Shown here piece after piece: positions 43,480 through 50,116 of a stretch of 50,116 bases of DNA. Each line of letters starts with the position of its first letter. The stretch's first letter is position 1. The DNA is taken from NCBI GenBank assembly GCA_031258155.1, contig JAIRNH010000059.1:1-50116 (forward strand), read 5' to 3'. The DNA comes from Helicobacteraceae bacterium. Its GTDB lineage: Bacteria > Campylobacterota > Campylobacteria > Campylobacterales > SZUA-545. Below the pieces are notes generated by a model that worked only from the letters and a program-made list of their open reading frames with translations, had not been told where the DNA came from and made no database searches. Position numbers and translations under genes: made by a program.

Positions 43480-44702
43480 TTAACCGGACCTTCGGGCGGC
43501 GGCGGCGCCAAAACAAAACGCGCGTTTTTGATCTGATAGATTTTGATCGGGTATTGAATCTGATTGTCCTCCAGCTCAAGTCCGAAAAGTTCCACCCTTG
43601 GAGAGTAATCGCCGCCGTTTCTTTGGCTGATCATAGCCGCCATCGCGCTAGAGGCGTAAGCCGTCCAGTCAAAGCGTAGATCGTTGCGCAACAGTTGATT
43701 TATATCGCGTAAAGTCATATTGCCCGGTCCTATGGCGTTGGCGATATAAAGATTTTTTACGTCGTCGCTCTGGGGCAAGGTGAGCAATAGCGGGTTGTAG
43801 TTCATCTGCGTGCTTAGCGCGGAGGCGATGCGAATATCGTTGAAAGTAATCTGCGAAAGCGCCATGCTCGTTCTTACCGGCTGCGTATTCAGCAGTATCG
43901 ACGCGCCGGCTCCGATCTTGTGCGTTTTGAATAGCTGCGAAAAATTAACGCGCGGATTATCGAGCGTAACGCGAGAGGCGGGCGTAGGCAAAATAGCGTC
44001 CGCCGCCGCCGTAATTTTTTGGCTTAACGCGCTTGGCTCGCTAAGCACGAAGGTGCGAAAGCGATTGGCGTATTGACTTAACGCCTCTAATTGCCTAGGA
44101 TAGTCGATGCCGCCGAAATACAGGTTGTTCGGCGCGTAAATAATCTCGTTTCTGTTAACGGTAGGGATATAAAGCTCGATTGTCGGGTTCATGGAGGCGA
44201 TAGTTCTCGCGCCGTCCACCGTTAGCGCCGCTAGAGCGCGGTTGAAACCGGCGGCTTCGATCTCTTTAACGGCGTTCTCTAGGCTCTCTGGCTTTTCGTC
44301 CGCGGAATCAAACACGCGCATTTCAAAAGGTTTGCCCTTGCTAAGCAGATAGGCGCTTACGCTGTTTGAAACGATCACCGAATACCGCCCGATCGACTCG
44401 CTCGGAATCAACACCGCGATTCTCTCTCCGTTCACCTGCGGCATCGAGAGATTCAAAAACGCCGCCAGCCGTTGATATTCGGCGCTAAGGCTGCCGTCGT
44501 CGTTGGCGTTATTGTAACGCGCTAAAAAGGAGAACTCTTTCTCTTCTTTTAATAGCCGCGCCAAACAACGCGCGTCGCAAGGCTGAGGCGAAACGTCGAT
44601 CGCCTCGTTTGTGGCGGCGCCGATCGGAGAAAATAGTCTGGGCTGGCTCGGCTCTGCGAGTAGCGCGACGGAAACCATAATAAACGTCAACCACTTTTTC
44701 AT
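43455..44702 (-). CDS. Periplasmic protein with LpoA/PBP-like fold
   Basis: 415 aa. Signal peptide at residues 1-16 (MKKWLTFIMVSVALLA). The segment ERIAVLIPSESIGRYSVIVSNSVSAYLL and later VLSEPSALSQKI, plus ASILLNTQPVRTS, suggest a type-1 periplasmic-binding-protein fold as in LppC/LpoA-like penicillin-binding-protein activators or branched-amino-acid binding proteins. No lipobox is evident. The C-terminus is proline-rich (APPPPEGPVNQLLPP). Function uncertain. Confidence 0.6.
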   Translation of the reverse strand: MKKWLTFIMVSVALLAEPSQPRLFSPIGAATNEAIDVSPQPCDARCLARLLKEEKEFSFLARYNNANDDGSLSAEYQRLAAFLNLSMPQVNGERIAVLIPSESIGRYSVIVSNSVSAYLLSKGKPFEMRVFDSADEKPESLENAVKEIEAAGFNRALAALTVDGARTIASMNPTIELYIPTVNRNEIIYAPNNLYFGGIDYPRQLEALSQYANRFRTFVLSEPSALSQKITAAADAILPTPASRVTLDNPRVNFSQLFKTHKIGAGASILLNTQPVRTSMALSQITFNDIRIASALSTQMNYNPLLLTLPQSDDVKNLYIANAIGPGNMTLRDINQLLRNDLRFDWTAYASSAMAAMISQRNGGDYSPRVELFGLELEDNQIQYPIKIYQIKNARFVLAPPPPEGPVNQLLPPIE

Positions 44703-44770
44703 AGCCCGTGATTATATGCATAGTTTGCTTCGCCGCGTAAAAAAATCGTAAATAACTAAAATTCGATAGA

Positions 44771-44836
44771 TATACTAAACATTATTTAAGGAAAATAGGC
44801 GTATGATCGCCTGTTCCAAAATTCAAAGGAGGAAAC
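44771..44836 (+). promoter_or_regulatory. Promoter-like region and 5' hairpin of the rhodanese gene
   Basis: TATACT at 44771-44776 could be a -10 box. AGGCG/CGCCT (44797-44801 and 44808-44812) forms a small hairpin in the presumed leader. A near-perfect AAAGGAGG lies five bases before the ATG, suggesting high expression. Confidence 0.4.
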
Positions 44837-45775
44837 ATGAAAGGTTTGTTAGTTGGCGCAAATACGCTTTTCAGAGCGGCGATCGCCGCGGGAGTCCTGA
44901 CGCTTAGCGCGTTCGCGGCGGCTCCTAGCGGTCCGCTGGTTACTACCGATTGGCTCGCCGACAATCTTAAAGACGCGAAGATTCGCGTTATCGAGGTGAG
45001 CGTAAATCCGGGCGTTTACGAGCGCGGTCATATTCCGGGCGCGGTTAATTTCTCGTGGCATACCGATCTTAACGACAAGGTAAAGCGCGACATTGTAAGC
45101 CGCGCCGATTTTGAGAAGTTGCTTTCTAAAACGGGCGTGGCGAGCGATACGACGGTTATTCTCTACGGCGACACAAATAATTGGTTCGCCGCGTGGGGCG
45201 CGTGGGTATTCGATATTTACGGCGTTAAGAACGTCAAGCTGCTAGACGGCGGGCGCGTAAAGTGGGAGAAGGAAAACAAGCCTCTCGACAACCGCGTTCC
45301 CGAATACAAGGCGACGAATTTCAAGGTCGCGGACATTAACGACGCGCTTCGCGCGCGCCTTACGGACGTGCTAAGCGTCGCAAAAGACGGCAAGAAAGCC
45401 AAACTGCTCGATATTCGATCGCCCGACGAATACGCGGGCAAGGTTTTCGCCCCCGCGGGCATTCAGGAGCTTAGCATTCGCGCTGGACATATTCCTGGCG
45501 CCGTGAACGTGCCTTGGGGCAAAGCGGTGAACGAAGACGGCACGTTTAAATCCAAGGCGGAACTCCAAGAGCTTTACGCGAGCGTGGGCGTGGACGGCAA
45601 GCTGCCGGTAATTACCTATTGCCGCATAGGGGAGCGCTCTAGCCACACTTGGTTCGCTCTGGCGAAGATTTTGGGATATAAAGCCAAAAACTACGACGGT
45701 TCTTGGACGGAATACGGCAACTCGGTAGGAGCGCCTATCGACAATCCCGCCGGCACGATCTGGGCGGCTAAATAG
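44837..45775 (+). CDS. Periplasmic sulfurtransferase (rhodanese)
   Basis: 312 aa. Signal peptide at about residues 1-28 (ending LSAFAAAP). Two rhodanese domains: the first (about 35-160; RGHIPGAVNFSW) has VILYGDTNNWFA where the active Cys would be, so it is structural. The second (about 175-300; RAGHIPGAVNVPWG) has the active Cys262 in TYCRIGERSSHTW. Typical thiosulfate or 3-mercaptopyruvate:acceptor sulfurtransferase layout, but exported. Followed by a transporter of the thiosulfate-uptake family, which points to sulfur-compound metabolism. Confidence 0.92.
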   Translation: MKGLLVGANTLFRAAIAAGVLTLSAFAAAPSGPLVTTDWLADNLKDAKIRVIEVSVNPGVYERGHIPGAVNFSWHTDLNDKVKRDIVSRADFEKLLSKTGVASDTTVILYGDTNNWFAAWGAWVFDIYGVKNVKLLDGGRVKWEKENKPLDNRVPEYKATNFKVADINDALRARLTDVLSVAKDGKKAKLLDIRSPDEYAGKVFAPAGIQELSIRAGHIPGAVNVPWGKAVNEDGTFKSKAELQELYASVGVDGKLPVITYCRIGERSSHTWFALAKILGYKAKNYDGSWTEYGNSVGAPIDNPAGTIWAAK

Positions 45776-45776
45776 T

Positions 45777-45835
45777 CTTATCCTTAGAGGGTTTAGGATA
45801 AGCGACTTTTCTCGCGGGAGCGGTCGGCTCCCGCG
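45777..45835 (+). terminator. Two hairpins after the rhodanese gene
   Basis: First hairpin: CTTATCCT / AGGATAAG, perfect eight-base stem (45777-45802), then CGACTTTTCTC. Second: CGCGGGAGC / GCTCCCGCG, perfect nine-base stem (45813-45835), ending 24 bases before the next ATG. Either may end or reduce transcription into the transporter gene, or protect the upstream mRNA. Confidence 0.6.
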
Positions 45836-45859
45836 TCAATTCCATCTCAAGTTGGTCGT

Positions 45860-47029
45860 ATGTCTTGGCAGAAAATTACCGCGCCCGTTCTGATCGCCGC
45901 CTCTTGCGCTTTCGCCTATTATCTTAGCTTTGTCGAAGCGGGCAGAACGCCCTCTTTTGCTTTTGTCGTCGGATTTGTTTTCGGCTTTGTTATGCAAAAA
46001 AGCCGCTTCTGTTTTTACTGCCATATACGAGACTATATAGAGGATAAAAATCCAAACGGCGTTTTAGCGCTTCTATTGGCGCTTGCGATCGGGCTGATTG
46101 GTTATACGATTGTCGTTTCAAGCTGGCTTCCTACTCCCGCGCCAAACAATCTGCCGCCCGATATTCACGCGGGACCGGTAAGCGAGGTTTTGGCGCTTGC
46201 GGGCGCGGTTTTCGGATTTGGCATGGTTTTATCAAAGTCGTGCGTGGCGGCGCACTGGTATCATTTAAGCGAAGGCTCGATCGGCTCGCTTATCGCGCTG
46301 TGCGGCGTAGCGCTGGGATTTTTTATCGGCTTTAACTCTTGGAACGCGCTTTATAGTTTTCGGATCGCCGATTCGCGGATTATATGGCTGCCCGCGTATT
46401 TTGGCTACTCGATCGCGCTCGTCTTACAACTGGCGATCTTAGGCGCGATCGCGGCGTTTGTCTGGAAGTTTTCGCTCAAACCGCCGAGAGAAAGCCCAAA
46501 ACCTCTCGCGACTTTCAAAGAGATATACGATCGTTTTTTCGCTCAAAGCTGGAGTTACTATGTAGGCGGCGCGATCATCGGCGCGCTTGGATTTTTGATT
46601 ATCATTTGGACTAAGCCGCTTGGCGTTACCGCCACGATCGCCTCTTGGACGCGCTTTTTTAGCGGCGCTTACGATCTGATACCCGCGCGGCTACACGGAT
46701 TAGACGGCTTTGCGGGATGCGGGTCTTTGCCCGCGAATTTCTGGCTTAATACCGACGCGCTTTTACTGCTTGGGTTAGTTGTAGGTTCGTTTGCCTCTTC
46801 GTTTGCGGCGAACGATTTCGAGCTTCAAAAACCGACGCTTAAAGAGAGCGCGTTAAGTTTTGTCGGCGGCGTTTTGCTTGGATTTGGCGCGATGATCGCG
46901 CTTGGTTGCACGATCGGAACGCTGCTTAGCGGCATTCACGCGGGCGCGTTAAGCGGTTGGGTTTTCGCGCTTGGCATGATACTGGCTATTTGGAGCGCGC
47001 TAAAAATCAAAAACAAATTTATCGCTTAA
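45860..47029 (+). CDS. YeeE/YedE family sulfur-compound transporter
   Basis: 389 aa with about nine to ten transmembrane segments. Conserved cysteines appear in the expected spots: KSRFCFYCHIRD (near residue 50), SKSCVAAHWYHLSEGS (near 130) and GAMIALGCTIGTLLSG (near 350), as in TsuA, where three cysteines pass thiosulfate along the channel. Adjacent to a periplasmic sulfurtransferase. Substrate is probably thiosulfate or another reduced sulfur species; selenium-linked YedE proteins are a less likely alternative. Confidence 0.88.
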   Translation: MSWQKITAPVLIAASCAFAYYLSFVEAGRTPSFAFVVGFVFGFVMQKSRFCFYCHIRDYIEDKNPNGVLALLLALAIGLIGYTIVVSSWLPTPAPNNLPPDIHAGPVSEVLALAGAVFGFGMVLSKSCVAAHWYHLSEGSIGSLIALCGVALGFFIGFNSWNALYSFRIADSRIIWLPAYFGYSIALVLQLAILGAIAAFVWKFSLKPPRESPKPLATFKEIYDRFFAQSWSYYVGGAIIGALGFLIIIWTKPLGVTATIASWTRFFSGAYDLIPARLHGLDGFAGCGSLPANFWLNTDALLLLGLVVGSFASSFAANDFELQKPTLKESALSFVGGVLLGFGAMIALGCTIGTLLSGIHAGALSGWVFALGMILAIWSALKIKNKFIA

Positions 47030-47150
47030 CCCGACGCGTCGGACGTTTCGCGCAAAAATCAAAACAAATTTGCCGTTTTGCCTAGCGCGATAATTTCTCA
47101 AATTAGAGCGGACGAAAAACAAAAACAGATCCGCCGTTTAACCCGACGCG
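47002..47150 (+). repeat. Degenerate tandem copies of the transporter 3' end
   Basis: Blocks starting at 47002, 47054 and 47116 each begin AAAAATCAAAA or AAAAACAAAAA followed by CA(A/G)AT-like text. The first and third then share TTAACCCGACGCG (47026-47038 and 47138-47150). The first block includes the last codons and stop of the YeeE gene. Confidence 0.5.
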
Positions 47151-47642
47151 CTAGACCCTTCGTTGACGCTTCGCAAACGCGCGATATTTTGCGATTATTG
47201 CCGCTATTACTCTTGCGATCCGCGTTATCCTCGCGATTGTTTATCCTCGCTTTGCGACAAAACGCTTAGCCTTTCTCGCTAATTATGCTCGCAAAATACC
47301 ATCGTCGCCCCCGCGACTTTCCCGTCATTCCCGCGAAGCGCCCGCTCCGAAAGGAGCGCAAGGCGCTAAGGAAAGCGGAAATCCATATTCCCGTCATTCC
47401 TGCGAAAGCGGAAATCCATCTTTCTCACGCCTTCTGAGCGTCTGGATTCCCGCCTTCCTATGCGATTACGAAGCGCTTTGCGCTTCTATCGCTCCTCTCG
47501 GGCATAGCAGAAAACAAAACCCCCAAACCCAAAACGCTTAAAAAACAACAACAATCGTCAAAAAAAGAAAACCAATTCATTCTCTTTTAAGGTCAATTTA
47601 TCTACTATTGACGCGCTACATTTTATTACGAGGGGGTTAGCT
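47151..47642. other. Gene-free spacer with repeat
   Basis: No convincing gene. It holds a copy of the dispersed repeat (47321-47460) and an A/C-rich tract (about 47500-47580) leading into the lipoprotein gene. Confidence 0.4.
47321..47460. repeat. Dispersed MITE-like repeat, second long copy
   Basis: Starts CCCGTCATTCCCGCGAAGCG, has the inner CCGCTC/GGAGCG hairpin and GGAAATCCAT, then a second GTCATTCC start at 47392 and TCACGCCTTC..TCTGGATTCC toward the end. Same organisation as 7789-7940, with a decayed right end. Confidence 0.65.
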
Positions 47643-49387
<1,745 letters not shown>

Positions 49388-49479
49388 TTCGCAAGATATA
49401 AAAGCCTTTGCGACAGGCTTTAAGCGCTAGTAGCGTTAGAAAACCGACTAGGCGATCCTAGCTACTTGGTTATCTAGCG

Positions 49480-49514
49480 ACTCCCCCTTCTTTGAGAGAG
49501 AGGGGAGGGGGAGT
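49480..49514. repeat. Hairpin after the lipoprotein gene
   Basis: ACTCCCCCT and AGGGGGAGT form a perfect nine-base stem with a 17-base purine-rich loop, about 95 bases after the lipoprotein stop. It could terminate transcription, though no T-run longer than three follows. Confidence 0.5.
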
Positions 49515-49530
49515 TTGAAATAGATGTTAT

Positions 49531-49630
49531 AGACGGGCGCTAGGAAAACTAAGCGTTTCCTCGCGCGAGCGGCGAGCGTAATAAGTAGCGTTACGTATAA
49601 AGAGACGCTAGGAAAACCAAACGCCCGTCT
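49531..49630. repeat. 100-base element with inverted ends
   Basis: Ends AGACGGGCG and CGCCCGTCT are perfect complements. Inside lie two copies of CGCTAGGAAAAC in direct orientation, 67 bases apart. It may be a small non-autonomous element or a structured RNA; unassigned. Confidence 0.4.
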
Positions 49631-49910
49631 TAACGACAAGACGCAACTGCGCTATAGATACGCGCTATAACTATCAAGGCGGCTTTTTACTAAAGCGTTT
49701 TGTCTTTAACAAATCGGCGATCGCTTTCACGTTACGATCGCCGCGATTACTGCAAATCGTCGATCATAACTACGCTACGCAACTTGGTTTAAGCGATGAT
49801 AGCGATTGAGCGCGTCGCCATTTCTCGCGCTATTTGTTATTCCCGTAAATCGCGTGGGTAGGAGAACAAGGCGCGAAGGAAGACGTACGCAAAGGCGATA
49901 ATCCGTATTC

Positions 49911-49938
49911 TTGTCATACCCGCGAAAGCGGGAATACA
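49911..49938. repeat. Short copy of the dispersed palindromic repeat
   Basis: TTGTCATACCCGCGAAAGCG followed by GGAATACA. It sits eight bases from the broken end of the esterase fragment. Confidence 0.65.
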
Positions 49939-49945
49939 TAAAAAG

Positions 49946-50116
49946 TTAAAATTTATGTAACGCGTTTGCGTTATGATTGTTTGAAAGAGGCGAATACCCG
50001 CTTGCTATCGTAGGGTATTTCGCGTCGATCTGCGCCGTTAGCTCTTTGGTTATATAGGTCTCGTAACTTTCGTTTTTATCGCGCGGATTGTCGAAATACC
50101 AGCTAGTTCCTCCGTC
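49946..50116 (-). pseudogene. Truncated putative esterase fragment
   Basis: The reading frame enters from the right edge and gives 56 codons before TAA. GGTSWYFDNP, then ESYETYITKELTAQIDAKYP and TIA, match the putative esterase (esterase D / antigen 85-like) family. Normally R.GRAI.GLSMGG with the catalytic Ser follows directly; here it is replaced by SGYSPLSNNHNANALHKF and a stop, so the nucleophile and the rest are lost. Truncation lies next to a dispersed repeat. The N-terminal part is outside the window. Confidence 0.55.

Larger units (their letters stand above)
49388..49945. other. Gene-free region with inverted repeats
   Basis: No convincing gene. It contains two inverted repeats (49480-49514 and 49531-49630), the word GCGYTAGRAAAAC in three places (near 49434, 49538 and 49606) and a dispersed-repeat copy at 49911-49938. 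Confidence 0.4.

Noticed and set aside
47078-47269. 63-residue open frame after the YeeE gene
   Set aside because: It lies in the degenerate repeat blocks, has no ribosome binding site and shows no family features.

Overview
The window most likely comes from a member of the Campylobacterota (Epsilonproteobacteria), probably an uncultured one with a moderately GC-rich genome. Three things support this. First, a [NiFe]-hydrogenase locus has the Wolinella/Helicobacter order hydA-hydB-hydC-hydD-hydE, and its last gene is a maturation factor typical of that lineage. Second, fliL is followed directly by acpS, as in Helicobacter. Third, a split PAS-protein/chemoreceptor pair resembles CetB/CetA, alongside CheV. 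The coding sequence is very rich in GCGATCG-type words.

Layout. 0-7.5 kb (minus strand): one long operon for a periplasmic-type [FeFe]-hydrogenase. It runs catalytic subunit, Tat-signal small subunit, membrane cytochrome b, then the H-cluster maturases HydG, HydE and HydF, and ends in aspartate ammonia-lyase. 7.7-8.4 kb: a gene-free stretch with a MITE-like repeat. 8.4-10.3 kb (minus): a fused ADP-forming acyl-CoA synthetase. 10.4-17.1 kb (plus): a six-gene chemosensory operon: beta-propeller/receiver fusion, CheV, PAS protein, MCP, CheA, CheW. 17.1-18.1 kb: no convincing gene. 18.1-30.3 kb: mixed housekeeping and envelope genes (NadM-like, MlaE, FliL, AcpS, DASS transporter, YggT, a second MCP with a CxxCH heme motif, Slt, lipoprotein, DEAD-box helicase) and a relic type I-C-like CRISPR mini-array near 21.7 kb. 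30.3-32.3 kb: tRNA-Gln, initiator tRNA, then decaying sequence and a CARF-type CRISPR-associated gene split by one in-frame TGA. 32.5-34 kb: ComM. 34.2-41.4 kb: the membrane-bound [NiFe]-hydrogenase operon (minus), divergent from hypC-hypD (plus). 41.6-43.5 kb: a tight unit of three unknown envelope genes plus a YbgC-like thioesterase. 44.8-47.0 kb: a periplasmic rhodanese and a YeeE/YedE sulfur-compound transporter. 47.6-49.4 kb: a lipoprotein gene whose signal peptide is encoded across a (CT)15 tract and is out of frame as sequenced. The right edge holds a truncated esterase fragment.

How it fits together. The organism appears to handle H2 with two unrelated enzyme families, each with a Tat-signal subunit and a membrane cytochrome b, so both probably exchange electrons with the quinone pool across the cytoplasmic membrane. 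The two taxis modules (PAS plus MCP, and the heme-motif MCP) look suited to sensing redox or energy state. The rhodanese and YeeE genes point to use of extracytoplasmic sulfur compounds. The CRISPR-related remnants, dispersed palindromic repeats and gene fragments suggest ongoing erosion of accessory DNA. All functional statements rest on motif recognition by eye. No database search was run.
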